A stretch of DNA of 64,000 bases from Glebionis coronaria (GCA_025667525.1 CM046876.1:479156557-479220556), one strand, 5' to 3'. Counted from the first letter of the stretch, positions 36,136 to 49,519 are shown. Notes: generated by a model not told the origin, from the sequence alone. A program made the numbers and translations.

Positions 36136-37392
36136 TTATCTTTTCACATCTTGATACATCTTTTCGGATCCGGGGTGTATGGAGTATTTGGATTTATGGG
36201 ATTCGTGCATGATTACGTTTCTTAAGTCTCCATAACAGGGTAGCCAACTTCTTCCGTGTAGGCATAATGTTCCATCTGCTCTCGCTTCCAACTTTTCCTT
36301 ACTTAGGTCTGTCCTAAGCATTCCTCCTATGTCTTCTTTTCCGATGTTCTCGGGCTTTTGTGCTTGAAGTTGAGCCTCTAATATCTGTTTGGGTAGGTCC
36401 AAACTAATGGTCATGACTAGGGCTCGAACTCTCATGGGAGGATCAGTTCCCTTTCGGCTTAGTGCATCGGCAACTACATTTGCTTTGCCTGGGTGGTATT
36501 TGATGTCACAGTCGTAGTCGCTGAGTAGTTCTATCCAACGACGTTGCCTCATATTTAATTCCTTCTGGTCTAGAATATGTTGCAAGCTCTTATGATCGGT
36601 GTGGACTGTGCATTTGGTTCCGTACAGATAGTGCCTCCAGATTTTTAATGCAAAAACTACGGATCCGAGTTCTAGATCATGGGTGGAGTAATTTTGCTCG
36701 TGCTTCTTCAGTTGTCTTGAAGCGTAAGCAATCACTTTCTGTCTCTGCATCAACACAGCTCCCAACCCTTTGTGTGAGGCGTCACAGTAGACAACGAAGT
36801 CTTCATTACCTTCTGGTAAAGATAGAATGGGTGCACTGCATAATTTCTGCTTGATGGTCTGGAATGCAGCTTCTTCCTTTTCTCCCCATACAAACTTTAT
36901 GCCTTTCTGAGTTAGTTTGGTCATTGGTTTAGCGATCTTAGAGAAGTCTTCGATAAATCGTCGGTAGTAACCGGCAAGTCCTAGGAATTGACGAATCTCC
37001 TTTGGAGATGTGGGAGATGTCCAATCTTTCACAGATTCGACTTTCGCCGGATCAACTTGGATTCCCTTGTCGTCAATTACATGACCAAGAAAGTGTACTT
37101 TTGGGATCCAAAAATCGCACTTTGAGAATTTTGCATACAGCTTTTCTTCCTTAAGCAATTTTAGCACTTGAGCCAGATGTTCTCCGTGTTCTTTCTCATT
37201 CTTGGAATAGATGAGGATGTCGTCAATAAACACTATTACGAACTTATCCAGGTAGGGTCTGCATACTCGGTTCATAAGATCCATGAATATGGCTGGTGCA
37301 TTAGTTAGTCCAAATGGCATGACTTGGAACTCATAATGACCGTATCGTGTCCTGAAAGCTGTTTTTGGTATGTCTTCTTCTCTGACCTTCAA
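36136..37392 (-). CDS. RT (palm to thumb), RNase H and start of integrase, C unit 1
   Basis: There are 418 codons. The reverse transcriptase motif FIDD is at residues 55-58, after the [12 protein letters not shown] block. RNase H acidic residues are Asp204 (YCDASHKG), Glu241 and Asp266 (VHTDHKSL), then the [15 protein letters not shown] block. The [13 protein letters not shown] end is the first half of the integrase zinc-binding region. It is in frame with gag upstream (25 codons plus the TGA at 37468) and with integrase downstream. All active residues seen are intact; only the flanking stops break it. Confidence 0.85.
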   Translation of the reverse strand: MKVREEDIPKTAFRTRYGHYEFQVMPFGLTNAPAIFMDLMNRVCRPYLDKFVIVFIDDILIYSKNEKEHGEHLAQVLKLLKEEKLYAKFSKCDFWIPKVHFLGHVIDDKGIQVDPAKVESVKDWTSPTSPKEIRQFLGLAGYYRRFIEDFSKIAKPMTKLTQKGIKFVWGEKEEAAFQTIKQKLCSAPILSLPEGNEDFVVYCDASHKGLGAVLMQRQKVIAYASRQLKKHEQNYSTHDLELGSVVFALKIWRHYLYGTKCTVHTDHKSLQHILDQKELNMRQRRWIELLSDYDCDIKYHPGKANVVADALSRKGTDPPMRVRALVMTISLDLPKQILEAQLQAQKPENIGKEDIGGMLRTDLSKEKLEARADGTLCLHGRSWLPCYGDLRNVIMHESHKSKYSIHPGSEKMYQDVKR

Positions 37393-37467
37393 TTGATGAT
37401 ACCTAGATCGTAAGTCGATCTTGGAGTATATACTTGATCCTTGTAGTTGATCAAATAGGTCATCGAT

Positions 37468-39495
37468 TCATGGTAACGGGTAGCGGTTTTTCACAGTTAA
37501 CTTATTCAGTTCTCTATAATCGATACACATTCGGAATGAACCGTCTTTCTTTTTGACAAACAATACTGGGGCTCCCCAAGGTGAGGAACTGGGCCTTATG
37601 AAGCCTTTATCTGACAGTTCTTTGAGTTGTTCCGCGAGTTCTTTCATCTCGGTGGGTGCTAAGCGGTAAGGTGCTTTAGCTACAGGTGCAGCTCCTGGCA
37701 CCAAGTCTATTTGGAATTCCACTTGACGAGTCAGAGGTAATCCTGGCAAGTCGTCTGGAAAGACTTCGGGATAATCACGGACGATGGGTACATCCTTGAT
37801 CTGTTTCTCCTTAGGTTTCTCTTCCTGATCTGTTTTAGAAATATGTGCTAAAAAGATAGGGCATCCTTTTAGTAGATATTTCTGGGCTTGGGTGCACGAG
37901 ATTACACTTAACCTAGTATCGGCTTTATCCGAGTTTTCGTCTCCTCGAATAATTAGGTCTGTGCCTCCCCATGGGATGCGGACTAGTTTCTCGTCACACA
38001 CAATGGTTGCATGGTACTTGGCTAACCAGTCCATACCAATGATGACGTCGAAACTACTTAGTTGTATGGGTATCAATTGAATATCAAATGGGTGGTTCTG
38101 GAGGTTTAGAGTACAGCCTCTTATGATGGTGTTTGTTTCTATGATTTTTTCGTCTGCTAGTTCAACTCTGTAGCAATTATCTAGTGGGGTTGGTAAAATG
38201 CCTAGCAAGCTACCAAATTCAGTGGATACGAAACTCCTATCGGCTCCCGTATCGAATAAAATATTTGCATAGCGATTATTTAGAAGGAACGTACCAGTAA
38301 CTACATTGGAGTCGGGGTTGGTCCTGTTCTCTCCTATGACATAAACCCTGGCGGGTGCTCCGCCTTGACTTTCATTCTTACGCTTTGGACAATCAGGTCT
38401 GATGTGTCCAATTTCTCCACAACCAAAGCAATGGATTTCCTTGCGAGCCATGTTTCCACTGCCTGTGAGCTGGCGGTTTCCTTGGTATCCACTTCCACGG
38501 GAATTCTGTCTGTTGCCATTATGGGGCTTGTTGTTGGCACTGAAATTGTTTCTGTTGGTCGGGTCACGTGCAATGCTCTGCTCGGGTCTTCTACATCCAT
38601 TAGTGGAGTAGTGATGGAAATTACACTTGGGGCATCTGGGTTTGTTTCCTACGTATAGCGGTGGTCCTGAGGAAATAGCACTGCAGATTTGACTCAAGCC
38701 TTGCCTCTTGGGCTGTTGAGTCTGAGGATGATGACGGTAGTTATCATCGACTTTCCTCTTGTGTTCTGCCTGTCTAGTCATATGATCACGACCACGTTTG
38801 TCCACTAGTTCTGTGGCAAACTCGATGGCACTCTCGATGGTAGTAGGTCGAGATGCAAGCACACTGTCGTGAACAGAGTCGGGAAGTCCACTAACGTACT
38901 TTTCTATCTTATCCGCCACTTTCGGGTACATGCGGGTACACATCAAGGTTAGTTCTTGGAATTTCTGGTTGTAGCTTGTGATATTGAAGTTGATGCACTT
39001 GAGATTCCACAATTCAATCTCCAGCTTTTTGATCTCGCTACGAGGACAGTATTTCATGGTGAGCTTTTCCTTCAACGCAGTCCATGTCATTCCATAAGCT
39101 CCATCGTGTCCGAGGGTAGCAACTTGTGAGTTCCACCATGTGAGTGCATGTTCCAAAAGAGTACATGTGGCGAACTTCACTTTGTTTTCTTCGGTGCAGT
39201 CACTAATACGAAACACCGTCTCGGTCCTCTCAAACCATTGCATGAGCTCGACTACCCCTTCCTTGCCCTTGAAATAGCAGGGTTTGCATTTTAGGAAGTC
39301 AGGGTAAGTACATCCTCGAGCTTCGCGGTTGCGGTTATTAGAGTTTTCACTGTCTCCATGGGTTCCGCTGGGGTGGTTTTCCCTGGCAGCTAAGGCGTCA
39401 GTAATGCCTTGCTCAATCAGTACTCTGAGTTGTGCATCAGATATGGTCGTTGCAGGTGTTTCTGCGGCGTTTGGGCGTACGCGTCTTGGTGGCAT
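37468..39495 (-). CDS. Gag, protease and start of RT, C unit 1
   Basis: There are 675 codons from ATG 39495. Gag domain about residues 85-210 ([23 protein letters not shown] block); a first Cys/His cluster near 288-301; a CCHC knuckle [14 protein letters not shown] at about 356-369; protease active site [11 protein letters not shown] (Asp about 415); RT fingers begin near 600 ([21 protein letters not shown] region). It ends at TGA 37468-37470, inside RT, where relatives have Arg; CGA to TGA at a CpG is the likely change. The frame otherwise continues through pol. Confidence 0.85.
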   Translation of the reverse strand: MPPRRVRPNAAETPATTISDAQLRVLIEQGITDALAARENHPSGTHGDSENSNNRNREARGCTYPDFLKCKPCYFKGKEGVVELMQWFERTETVFRISDCTEENKVKFATCTLLEHALTWWNSQVATLGHDGAYGMTWTALKEKLTMKYCPRSEIKKLEIELWNLKCINFNITSYNQKFQELTLMCTRMYPKVADKIEKYVSGLPDSVHDSVLASRPTTIESAIEFATELVDKRGRDHMTRQAEHKRKVDDNYRHHPQTQQPKRQGLSQICSAISSGPPLYVGNKPRCPKCNFHHYSTNGCRRPEQSIARDPTNRNNFSANNKPHNGNRQNSRGSGYQGNRQLTGSGNMARKEIHCFGCGEIGHIRPDCPKRKNESQGGAPARVYVIGENRTNPDSNVVTGTFLLNNRYANILFDTGADRSFVSTEFGSLLGILPTPLDNCYRVELADEKIIETNTIIRGCTLNLQNHPFDIQLIPIQLSSFDVIIGMDWLAKYHATIVCDEKLVRIPWGGTDLIIRGDENSDKADTRLSVISCTQAQKYLLKGCPIFLAHISKTDQEEKPKEKQIKDVPIVRDYPEVFPDDLPGLPLTRQVEFQIDLVPGAAPVAKAPYRLAPTEMKELAEQLKELSDKGFIRPSSSPWGAPVLFVKKKDGSFRMCIDYRELNKLTVKNRYPLP

Positions 39496-39876
39496 TTTCT
39501 ATAAGAAATATCTGAGATTTGTTAGTTGATAAAAGATGGTTATATTAAAATGCATGGGAAATGTCTATGCATAGAATTCACAACAAATTTGATAATCCGT
39601 TAAGAGTTCATAATAATATAAATGTAACCAAACAAATGAACAGTAACATATCATTCCTGTGAATAATAATGTAGTACAAGTACAACCGATCTAAGACAGG
39701 GTCATAGCAACCTGTCTGAAATAGTGGTACATATGTTTGTGATACAACCAAAAGATATCCTACCTACTAAGGTTAGGTACTACAAATACATCAGAAAAGG
39801 AAATACAAATACAAAAGAGATAAATCATGAGAGCTGAGATGCAACTCAGTGCTTGTCATGATGTACAACTAAAAAT
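39496..39876 (-). mobile_element. Spacer between the 5' ORF and gag, C unit 1
   Basis: This 381-bp non-coding stretch has no splice or frameshift motif I can name. It may carry packaging or translation signals. The same sequence lies at 49520-49900. Confidence 0.5.
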
Positions 39877-40740
39877 CTACCCTACACTAGTGTGGCTGCC
39901 TGCAGGTGCAGATGGTCCAACTGGTGGTGCATGCATGTCCTGCATACGGATCACAGCACTCCGGGTCTCTCTGGTGTATCTCAGCGCCTCAAGTAGTTGC
40001 TGCTGGCGGGTAGTGTCGGCACTGCGTAGCTGCTCAGTCTCTGTAGTAATCCCCTGGTGACGGAGATCTGCTAGGTCCACGAAGGTCCTGAAGGTGTCCT
40101 CCTGTGAGTAGATGGCGGCTCGAGTCTCGTAGGAATGACTCTCCAACATAGCTAAACGGCAACGAAGGTAAGCTACCTCGTCCAATAGCCAATGTATGGT
40201 CTCTCTGGTGGTATATGACTCTCCGGCCATGGCCCAATAGAGAGAGTCTAGTCTCTCCTGGAGCACGGCGCGACCCTGCTGGTCCGCCTGTAGTAGAGAG
40301 TGAATGAGAGTGGTGTCCTGTGCCTGTCGGGCTGTAAGTGCATCGACCTGTGCCTGAAGGGCACTAAGTCTAGCCTGCCCGGCTCCTGAACCCTCTCCGA
40401 CCTCATAGGTCGAATCGGTGATAGGGTCATGCCTCCTCTTACGAGGTGGCAAGACGCTGGTGGGGTGAGTGCGAGGTACAGAAGGTGGTGGTGGTAGGAA
40501 AGGTACGACCTGGTCCGCCTCTCTGGGAGGGGATGCAGGTACTACAAGGAGGGGTGTAGTAGGAGGTGCAGTGGGTGGTGAAGGAGTAGGTGAATCTGTG
40601 AGTATGATGACCCCGTCCTGCTGGTCATCTCGGGACTCCGTATCAGATGTAGGTCCAACTAACACTGATGTCGGTGATAAGGGTGTGATGGTAGGAACCA
40701 TAAGCTCCTCGAAGGTAGTAACAACAGTAGGCGTCGTCAT
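39877..40740 (-). CDS. Additional 5' ORF of C (coiled-coil protein), unit 1
   Basis: There are 287 codons between the primer site and gag, on the sense strand, with no stop. The N-terminal half is Pro/Thr/Ser rich (LTDSPTPSPPTAPPTTP) with a basic cluster PPRKRRHD near residue 100. The second half is a long helical, Gln/Leu-rich coiled coil (LSALQAQVDALTARQ, then LRHQGITTETEQLRS). Related Pro-rich plus coiled-coil proteins precede gag in Tekay-type elements of composites, as I recall. The function is unknown; binding gag or the RNA is possible. Confidence 0.6.
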   Translation of the reverse strand: MTTPTVVTTFEELMVPTITPLSPTSVLVGPTSDTESRDDQQDGVIILTDSPTPSPPTAPPTTPLLVVPASPPREADQVVPFLPPPPSVPRTHPTSVLPPRKRRHDPITDSTYEVGEGSGAGQARLSALQAQVDALTARQAQDTTLIHSLLQADQQGRAVLQERLDSLYWAMAGESYTTRETIHWLLDEVAYLRCRLAMLESHSYETRAAIYSQEDTFRTFVDLADLRHQGITTETEQLRSADTTRQQQLLEALRYTRETRSAVIRMQDMHAPPVGPSAPAGSHTSVG

Positions 40741-41083
40741 GATATCTGAAAGTAATATTTTATAGTTTTGAGCAAGTTTTCAACTTACACAACATAAAAT
40801 GTTTTCATGATGCATATGGGATGTGGTTTAAAAAAAAAGCTTTTAACCATGAGGTAAAAAGTATAACAGATACTTATGTGATTTATTTGCCATGAGGAAA
40901 TAAATCAATGTGAGGTTAGCTCATAATAATATGCATGCTCTATAATGCCATATGCCTAACTTATAGGTTCCCAAAAATCAATTTTTCTTTTCAAACTGAT
41001 TTTTATGTTCAATTATAGTCCAGTTTTAAAAATTCCATTTCTTAAAATTTTTAAGTCTTTGATCTGGTTCTCTATAACTATGC
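40741..41083 (-). mobile_element. Leader between primer site and 5' ORF, C unit 1
   Basis: This is AT-rich untranslated leader without recognisable coding sequence. It differs from unit 2 by one A in an A run near 40830. Confidence 0.5.
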
Positions 41084-41095
41084 GCTCTGATACCA
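41084..41095 (-). other. Primer-binding site, C unit 1
   Basis: The minus strand reads TGGTATCAGAGC, an exact match to the plant initiator-Met tRNA primer site, five bases from LTR2. It shows that LTR2 is the 5' LTR of unit 1. Confidence 0.9.
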
Positions 41096-41100
41096 TTCTC

Positions 41101-44100
41101 TGTAACACCCCCAGATTGGTCAAATGCAGCGGAATAATAGTTGGGGTGTTACTTGGGTGGATCGACAGCACATAGCATATAGAGCGATGATCATAAAATC
41201 ATTTAAAAACATATTACATGAATTAATCGTACACATTGTATCTTGTCCAAAAGAAAAACCACATTTATTGAAAAACAGAAGTAAATATCCCAGCCCAATG
41301 GTCAACATGATGCTTTCCTAAAATGCTGGAATCCAATGCATGAACCTGCTTACTTTCCTGAGAAAACATGAAAGTAAAAATGTGGGGGTCAACACGAAGT
41401 TGGTGAATTCACAGGTTTAATTAAATAAAGTATTAATATGCAAAGCATCACGAAGGTAGCAGGACATCACAGCCCAATACTACAGTAGTTCCTACTGCCC
41501 TGTAATAGAAGCTAGACATGATTTTCAGTACGCCCATTGGGTCTATCCTGATGTTTGTTTCCCTTAGTCCGACAATGACATAAACCTGCTGCTTGGCCTA
41601 AGCATCACGTGACAGCTGATCATGACAGGCCGGGTGTTGTCAATACCCGAATAGTACTATCCATACATTTCGCGCTACACTATTAACTATTACAGTCCAC
41701 GGGAATGGGGTAACAATAGGCAATGAATTGTTGTTGTCTGTGCATGCTTGCATAAAAATAAAAGTTGGCATGTTTTCTCCCCCAGTTATAAAACAGTAAA
41801 GATGGGGCCATGAACTCACCTTAGTGATAATGTGGTAGTGAGGATGATGTCACAGTATAGTCACATACTGGAGAAATTACCTAAGTAATTTGAATGTCTC
41901 AGTGAATGTAGAAATAATTATGCATGACAATGGGTGCATATGAAAAATGTATGATCACAGTTTATAGCTTGATACGTTGGCTTAATTTATTCTCAATAAA
42001 TTAAGGATGTGTTTATATATATTGTTTTCAAGGAAATAATATATATTAATGTACGAGTTTATTAATTTGTGTTTAAGGAAAAAGTATAGTAAATTAAATA
42101 ATTCCACAAGTTTTATTTAATTTAAATGAAGATTAAACTTTATACCTTGTTCTGTTTTTAAGGTTTCACAAAAGAGATGGTTAAATGATTTTGTTAATAT
42201 CGTATGGTTGTAATTTAATTTAAAGTAACCCGTCTTGTGATAACCCTTTTTAAGTAATTAAATTGGGATTACACTTGTAAATAATATATAGTTTAGAAAT
42301 CATATATATTTTCATTCGTTATAGTTATTACATCGTTAGTCCTTGTCGGTTATCCCGTTTAATAAAAACGCCCCTAGGGCTTGATAAACTTTCGGGAAAT
42401 GGCAAAATACCCCCCTCCAATCCCACGGCATGAAAATAAGTGGGATTAGGGTTTGATTAAAGTTTCAAAAACGTCACAAATGGCCCTTGTAGTTCACTAG
42501 TACACACGGTTTGATTTTTGGTACTCTCTAGTTTCAAAAACATCATAACCGGCCCTTGTATTTTATATAAGTCACGAAAATGATTAAGGTTTCTCTTGTT
42601 TCTCAAAACTGGCCATATCTTTTGGAACTTGTCACAAATGGCCCAAAAAGTTATTTGTTAAAATCAAATGGGCTAAAGTGGCCCATTTAAGTCACGGTTT
42701 GTGTGTGTTTAAGCTTAATGGGCTTAAATGGCCCAACAAGGGTCTCGGTTCATTTTAATTAGGTTTTACCAAAGTTAAATAAATTTTACCGAGTAGTAAA
42801 AGTAATAAGTGAAGGTTTCTATTTTAGCATTACCACTTTTGGGTCCAATCTTTCACCAATATACATAACCGGCACAAAAAGTAACCCTTTATTTCCTTTA
42901 ATGGGCTACACGGCCCATTTAACATTCGGTTAAGGTAAAATGAGGTTGGGCTTGGTAAAACTTGGTGGTAACTTAGTAAATATTAATTTTCTCACTAATG
43001 GGCTTGTGTTAGTTTACTATATGGGCTTATATATATCCGGCTTATATTTCTTTTTATTACCACTAGGCTTATATAGGTTCGGCTTATATTTTTATTACCC
43101 CTAGCTTATATAGTTTCGGCTTATATTAATTTTACACATGAGCTTATATAAATTCGGCTTATATTAATATGGTCATGTTTTCAAGTTAGCTTATAATCCA
43201 AAGGTAGTATTCGGCAAAAAAAATGATTTACACATAAGTTTAACTTAGTGTGATATGTATAAGTTCAAAACAATTTATGGGAAGGGAAACTAGCTTATAA
43301 GCTCTTATTAGTACGCGGCTTATATGTTTTAAGGCAAAGGAAATTGCTAACGCTCCTATAGATTCACGTACACTTATTTTTAAGGATTTATCATGTAAGG
43401 CTTCCCAATTTTTATTTATGCCGTGTGTTTATAAGTTACCTAGAGTGGGATTAAGAACTTTTACGTGTGCATGTATACTAACCTTATTATGTTTATCATG
43501 GGGATGCATGAAACGCATAAATGAATAAGGAAAAGTATAGGGAAGTTCATGCTTACTTGTTTTGGCCAAAGTGTAGACGAAAGGTGATGGAGATGAGGCG
43601 GCTTATATTCACACGAGTCTTAGGAGACTTTACTTCAAGTCTTCAATGCTAGATTCGGGTAGTAAATGTGATAGGTTGAGGTTTGTTTAGTCTAGGTGTT
43701 TTGTGAGGATTTGATCCGAGTGTTTGTGGTGAGGGAGAGTAATGTGTGTCTCAAGGTTATATGTAATCAAGGTGAAGCAAGAGAGGAGTGGTTTAGGAAT
43801 GAGACACGGCAAGAGAGAGTAAACCAAGATTTTCTAGCTTGGATTTGTACACTAAGGTACATAACCTTAAATGTCCCAAAATGTACAAGTTTGGTAGGGT
43901 TTGTGAAGGTATGCCGTGGCATTTGAGGGTTCCAAGAAGAGTGGGAAGATGTGTATGTAATAATAGGTTTAAGGTTGTACAAAAGTTATGTGTGGTGTGG
44001 GATGGTTACACGGCTAAGACAAGGAAGAGAGGTGATGTGTATTAGCTTCCTTAATCATCCTCCAAGTACATTTCTTTAAATGTTAGCTTAGTACAAATTA

Positions 44101-44921
44101 CCCATGGTTTAGGAAAGGGAAAACCAAAACCGGCGGTTTTGGGTACTTGTTAGGGAGGGAAAATATATTTTGTGTATTAAGTTGTTAATATAAATGTTAA
44201 GTTATAAAAGTTTGTAAGATTTTAGTGAAAAGGTTTGTGGTTAAGTATTTATATACGGGTATGAATAGGTTGGGTTCGTTTTGCACATTAGTCGGGTTAA
44301 AATATGTGTCAAATGATTTTAAGTCATAGTAATGTGAGTAAGCCCGGGTTTTAAGTGTTCAAGTTACGTTTAGTGCCTTTTTGGTGAAAGAATGGTCCCT
44401 AGGTAGTTATATTAGTACATTTACGTATAAAATATATTCATAGTATGATTTATTAAATAATCATATGTAAAAGTGATAGTTAGGGTTGTCTGAAATCATT
44501 TACTGTAAAAAATATATATATATATATATCTTATTTAAATTCACCATTGCTTATACATTTATAATTAGGCAATCAGTCATATACTGTGATCATGACGTTG
44601 TTCTTGGAGAAAAATCAGTGGGGTGCATGCAAGTGATCATATGTTTCAAAAGACTCAAAGTCCTTTATATTAGGTCATTTGTTGTCCTGTATGATTACTG
44701 AAATATAATCGTACAAATGTAGTCACACTTTTGTAATAAAAGTGCATAGTCACAATAAAATTGTGATAAAATTGCTTTCCTGATAAGATGATGCATGCTT
44801 ATTAAATGCATGGGATGGTTCAAATGATTCATGCAAAGAAAAGTGGTATAAAATATTTAGATATCATGAAGTGACGTACATAATGTTCACAAGTCAAAAC
44901 CTGAAATTCTCAGGTTTTACA
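41101..44921 (-). repeat. Element C LTR2 (shared middle LTR)
   Basis: It is 3,821 bp. It serves as 5' LTR of unit 1 and 3' LTR of unit 2. At most sites where LTR1 differs it agrees with LTR3, and I saw no substitution unique to it. Neither side carries CTTTA. Confidence 0.9.
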
Positions 44922-44974
44922 GCATAAACCCGTTATTTTAGCTTTGTCCTCAAAGCTTAAGGTGACGTCACTGC

Positions 44975-46144
44975 TTAGGTAAAAAGGTGTGGATACTTGG
45001 CTTTGAATGATTCTTCGTGTTCCCAAGTAAACTCAGGTCCTTTCCTAGAGTTCCATCGTACTTTAACTAACGGGATTTGGCTTCTCTTCAACCTCTTGAC
45101 TTCTCTCTCCACAACTTCCACTGGTTCTTCTACAAATTGAAGTTTGTCATCGAAATGGACTCCTTCCAATGGCATTGCTAAAGGTTCATCTGAGTAGCAC
45201 TTCTTCAAGTTTGAGACATGAAATGTAGGGTGTACTCGGCTTAACTGTTGAGGCAGTTCTAAACGGTAGGCAACCTCTCCAATTCTGGAAATCACTTTGA
45301 AGGGTCCTACGTAACGTGGATTTAGCTTTCCTCGTTTCCCAAACCGTACAACACCCTTCCAAGGTGACACCTTTAGCATAACACGGTCACCTACGGCAAA
45401 CTCCATAGGTTTACGTTTCCTATCAGCATAACTCTTCTGTCTATCCTGGGCAGCTTGAATTCGTTGCTTGATGAGAGTGATTTTCTCAGTGGTCTCTTGG
45501 ATTAGTTCGGGTCCTGTTAGCTGAAATTCTCCCACTTCTGCCCAGCATACTGGTGAGCGACATTTGCGGCCATAGAGGGCCTCAAATGGTGCTGCCTTAA
45601 TACTGGCATGGTAACTGTTGTTGTAGGAGAACTCTACTAATGGGATGTGTTCGACCCATCCTTTTCCAAAGTCGATCACACATGCCCTCAACATGTCTTC
45701 TAGTGTTTGGATTGTTCGTTCACTCTGCCCGTCTGTCTGTGGATGATATGCGGTGCTCATATCCAGGTTTGTTCCCAACGCTCTTTGAAAAGCTTTCCAA
45801 AAGTTTGATGTAAACCTGCCATCTCTATCACAGATGATTGAGACTGGTATTCCATGTCTTGTCACGACTTCCTTCAAGTATATCTTGGCTAATCTGCTTA
45901 GAGAATCATTTTCCCTGATGGGTAGGAAATGGGCGGATTTTGTGAGGCGGTCTACGATTACCCAGATTGTATCGTATCCGTGAGATGATGTAGGAAGTTT
46001 GGTGATAAAATCCATGGTGATATTATCCCATTTCCATTTTGGTATGTCGGGTTGAACAAGTAACCCTGATGGTCGTTGATGTTCGATTTTTACTTTAGCA
46101 CAAGTCAGACATTTCTTCACATAGGTGGCAATGTCGGCTTTCAT
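44975..46144 (-). CDS. Integrase and C-terminal part, C unit 2
   Basis: The protein is identical to unit 1 (34951-36120), with all three catalytic residues present (45, 106, 142). One synonymous base differs near 45764 (ATCCAGG against ATCTAGG at 35740). The stop between it and RNase H (46160-46162) is shared with unit 1. Confidence 0.85.
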   Translation of the reverse strand: MKADIATYVKKCLTCAKVKIEHQRPSGLLVQPDIPKWKWDNITMDFITKLPTSSHGYDTIWVIVDRLTKSAHFLPIRENDSLSRLAKIYLKEVVTRHGIPVSIICDRDGRFTSNFWKAFQRALGTNLDMSTAYHPQTDGQSERTIQTLEDMLRACVIDFGKGWVEHIPLVEFSYNNSYHASIKAAPFEALYGRKCRSPVCWAEVGEFQLTGPELIQETTEKITLIKQRIQAAQDRQKSYADRKRKPMEFAVGDRVMLKVSPWKGVVRFGKRGKLNPRYVGPFKVISRIGEVAYRLELPQQLSRVHPTFHVSNLKKCYSDEPLAMPLEGVHFDDKLQFVEEPVEVVEREVKRLKRSQIPLVKVRWNSRKGPEFTWEHEESFKAKYPHLFT

Positions 46145-46159
46145 GTTCGGCCACCAGTA

Positions 46160-47416
46160 TTATCTTTTCACATCTTGATACATCTTTTCGGATCCGGGGT
46201 GTATGGAGTATTTGGATTTATGGGATTCGTGCATGATTACGTTTCTTAAGTCTCCATAACAGGGTAGCCAACTTCTTCCGTGTAGGCATAATGTTCCATC
46301 TGCTCTCGCTTCCAACTTTTCCTTACTTAGGTCTGTCCTAAGCATTCCTCCTATGTCTTCTTTTCCGATGTTCTCGGGCTTTTGTGCTTGAAGTTGAGCC
46401 TCTAATATCTGTTTGGGTAGGTCCAAACTAATGGTCATGACTAGGGCTCGAACTCTCATGGGAGGATCAGTTCCCTTTCGGCTTAGTGCATCGGCAACTA
46501 CATTTGCTTTGCCTGGGTGGTATTTGATGTCACAGTCGTAGTCGCTGAGTAGTTCTATCCAACGACGTTGCCTCATATTTAATTCCTTCTGGTCTAGAAT
46601 ATGTTGCAAGCTCTTATGATCGGTGTGGACTGTGCATTTGGTTCCGTACAGATAGTGCCTCCAGATTTTTAATGCAAAAACTACGGATCCGAGTTCTAGA
46701 TCATGGGTGGAGTAATTTTGCTCGTGCTTCTTCAGTTGTCTTGAAGCGTAAGCAATCACTTTCTGTCTCTGCATCAACACAGCTCCCAACCCTTTGTGTG
46801 AGGCGTCACAGTAGACAACGAAGTCTTCATTACCTTCTGGTAAAGATAGAATGGGTGCACTGCATAATTTCTGCTTGATGGTCTGGAATGCAGCTTCTTC
46901 CTTTTCTCCCCATACAAACTTTATGCCTTTCTGAGTTAGTTTGGTCATTGGTTTAGCGATCTTAGAGAAGTCTTCGATAAATCGTCGGTAGTAACCGGCA
47001 AGTCCTAGGAATTGACGAATCTCCTTTGGAGATGTGGGAGATGTCCAATCTTTCACAGATTCGACTTTCGCCGGATCAACTTGGATTCCCTTGTCGTCAA
47101 TTACATGACCAAGAAAGTGTACTTTTGGGATCCAAAAATCGCACTTTGAGAATTTTGCATACAGCTTTTCTTCCTTAAGCAATTTTAGCACTTGAGCCAG
47201 ATGTTCTCCGTGTTCTTTCTCATTCTTGGAATAGATGAGGATGTCGTCAATAAACACTATTACGAACTTATCCAGGTAGGGTCTGCATACTCGGTTCATA
47301 AGATCCATGAATATGGCTGGTGCATTAGTTAGTCCAAATGGCATGACTTGGAACTCATAATGACCGTATCGTGTCCTGAAAGCTGTTTTTGGTATGTCTT
47401 CTTCTCTGACCTTCAA
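46160..47416 (-). CDS. RT, RNase H and start of integrase, C unit 2
   Basis: The protein is the same as 36136-37392, FIDD at 55-58 and the same RNase H residues. It ends at the shared TAA 46160-46162 and starts downstream of the shared TGA 47492-47494. Confidence 0.85.
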   Translation of the reverse strand: MKVREEDIPKTAFRTRYGHYEFQVMPFGLTNAPAIFMDLMNRVCRPYLDKFVIVFIDDILIYSKNEKEHGEHLAQVLKLLKEEKLYAKFSKCDFWIPKVHFLGHVIDDKGIQVDPAKVESVKDWTSPTSPKEIRQFLGLAGYYRRFIEDFSKIAKPMTKLTQKGIKFVWGEKEEAAFQTIKQKLCSAPILSLPEGNEDFVVYCDASHKGLGAVLMQRQKVIAYASRQLKKHEQNYSTHDLELGSVVFALKIWRHYLYGTKCTVHTDHKSLQHILDQKELNMRQRRWIELLSDYDCDIKYHPGKANVVADALSRKGTDPPMRVRALVMTISLDLPKQILEAQLQAQKPENIGKEDIGGMLRTDLSKEKLEARADGTLCLHGRSWLPCYGDLRNVIMHESHKSKYSIHPGSEKMYQDVKR

Positions 47417-47491
47417 TTGATGATACCTAGATCGTAAGTCGATCTTGGAGTATATACTTGATCCTTGTAGTTGATCAAATAGGTCATCGAT

Positions 47492-49519
47492 TCATGGTAA
47501 CGGGTAGCGGTTTTTCACAGTTAACTTATTCAGTTCTCTATAATCGATACACATTCGGAATGAACCGTCTTTCTTTTTGACAAACAATACTGGGGCTCCC
47601 CAAGGTGAGGAACTGGGCCTTATGAAGCCTTTATCTGACAGTTCTTTGAGTTGTTCCGCGAGTTCTTTCATCTCGGTGGGTGCTAAGCGGTAAGGTGCTT
47701 TAGCTACAGGTGCAGCTCCTGGCACCAAGTCTATTTGGAATTCCACTTGACGAGTCAGAGGTAATCCTGGCAAGTCGTCTGGAAAGACTTCGGGATAATC
47801 ACGGACGATGGGTACATCCTTGATCTGTTTCTCCTTAGGTTTCTCTTCCTGATCTGTTTTAGAAATATGTGCTAAAAAGATAGGGCATCCTTTTAGTAGA
47901 TATTTCTGGGCTTGGGTGCACGAGATTACACTTAACCTAGTATCGGCTTTATCCGAGTTTTCGTCTCCTCGAATAATTAGGTCTGTGCCTCCCCATGGGA
48001 TGCGGACTAGTTTCTCGTCACACACAATGGTTGCATGGTACTTGGCTAACCAGTCCATACCAATGATGACGTCGAAACTACTTAGTTGTATGGGTATCAA
48101 TTGAATATCAAATGGGTGGTTCTGGAGGTTTAGAGTACAGCCTCTTATGATGGTGTTTGTTTCTATGATTTTTTCGTCTGCTAGTTCAACTCTGTAGCAA
48201 TTATCTAGTGGGGTTGGTAAAATGCCTAGCAAGCTACCAAATTCAGTGGATACGAAACTCCTATCGGCTCCCGTATCGAATAAAATATTTGCATAGCGAT
48301 TATTTAGAAGGAACGTACCAGTAACTACATTGGAGTCGGGGTTGGTCCTGTTCTCTCCTATGACATAAACCCTGGCGGGTGCTCCGCCTTGACTTTCATT
48401 CTTACGCTTTGGACAATCAGGTCTGATGTGTCCAATTTCTCCACAACCAAAGCAATGGATTTCCTTGCGAGCCATGTTTCCACTGCCTGTGAGCTGGCGG
48501 TTTCCTTGGTATCCACTTCCACGGGAATTCTGTCTGTTGCCATTATGGGGCTTGTTGTTGGCACTGAAATTGTTTCTGTTGGTCGGGTCACGTGCAATGC
48601 TCTGCTCGGGTCTTCTACATCCATTAGTGGAGTAGTGATGGAAATTACACTTGGGGCATCTGGGTTTGTTTCCTACGTATAGCGGTGGTCCTGAGGAAAT
48701 AGCACTGCAGATTTGACTCAAGCCTTGCCTCTTGGGCTGTTGAGTCTGAGGATGATGACGGTAGTTATCATCGACTTTCCTCTTGTGTTCTGCCTGTCTA
48801 GTCATATGATCACGACCACGTTTGTCCACTAGTTCTGTGGCAAACTCGATGGCACTCTCGATGGTAGTAGGTCGAGATGCAAGCATACTGTCGTGAACAG
48901 AGTCGGGAAGTCCACTAACGTACTTTTCTATCTTATCCGCCACTTTCGGGTACATGCGGGTACACATCAAGGTTAGTTCTTGGAATTTCTGGTTGTAGCT
49001 TGTGATATTGAAGTTGATGCACTTGAGATTCCACAATTCAATCTCCAGCTTTTTGATCTCGCTACGAGGACAGTATTTCATGGTGAGCTTTTCCTTCAAC
49101 GCAGTCCATGTCATTCCATAAGCTCCATCGTGTCCGAGGGTAGCAACTTGTGAGTTCCACCATGTGAGTGCATGTTCCAAAAGAGTACATGTGGCGAACT
49201 TCACTTTGTTTTCTTCGGTGCAGTCACTAATACGAAACACCGTCTCGGTCCTCTCAAACCATTGCATGAGCTCGACTACCCCTTCCTTGCCCTTGAAATA
49301 GCAGGGTTTGCATTTTAGGAAGTCAGGGTAAGTACATCCTCGAGCTTCGCGGTTGCGGTTATTAGAGTTTTCACTGTCTCCATGGGTTCCGCTGGGGTGG
49401 TTTTCCCTGGCAGCTAAGGCGTCAGTAATGCCTTGCTCAATCAGTACTCTGAGTTGTGCATCAGATATGGTCGTTGCAGGTGTTTCTGCGGCGTTTGGGC
49501 GTACGCGTCTTGGTGGCAT
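47492..49519 (-). CDS. Gag, protease and start of RT, C unit 2
   Basis: It differs from unit 1 by one residue in gag (Met instead of Val near residue 212; GCATACTG against GCACACTG on the plus strand near 48895). It ends at the same TGA. CCHC knuckle and protease DTGA are intact. Confidence 0.85.
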   Translation of the reverse strand: MPPRRVRPNAAETPATTISDAQLRVLIEQGITDALAARENHPSGTHGDSENSNNRNREARGCTYPDFLKCKPCYFKGKEGVVELMQWFERTETVFRISDCTEENKVKFATCTLLEHALTWWNSQVATLGHDGAYGMTWTALKEKLTMKYCPRSEIKKLEIELWNLKCINFNITSYNQKFQELTLMCTRMYPKVADKIEKYVSGLPDSVHDSMLASRPTTIESAIEFATELVDKRGRDHMTRQAEHKRKVDDNYRHHPQTQQPKRQGLSQICSAISSGPPLYVGNKPRCPKCNFHHYSTNGCRRPEQSIARDPTNRNNFSANNKPHNGNRQNSRGSGYQGNRQLTGSGNMARKEIHCFGCGEIGHIRPDCPKRKNESQGGAPARVYVIGENRTNPDSNVVTGTFLLNNRYANILFDTGADRSFVSTEFGSLLGILPTPLDNCYRVELADEKIIETNTIIRGCTLNLQNHPFDIQLIPIQLSSFDVIIGMDWLAKYHATIVCDEKLVRIPWGGTDLIIRGDENSDKADTRLSVISCTQAQKYLLKGCPIFLAHISKTDQEEKPKEKQIKDVPIVRDYPEVFPDDLPGLPLTRQVEFQIDLVPGAAPVAKAPYRLAPTEMKELAEQLKELSDKGFIRPSSSPWGAPVLFVKKKDGSFRMCIDYRELNKLTVKNRYPLP

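Noticed and set aside
38334..38658. Frames opposite to and within C gag (also 48358-48682)
   Set aside because: Shadows of gag; the real frame has the CCHC knuckle and protease motif.
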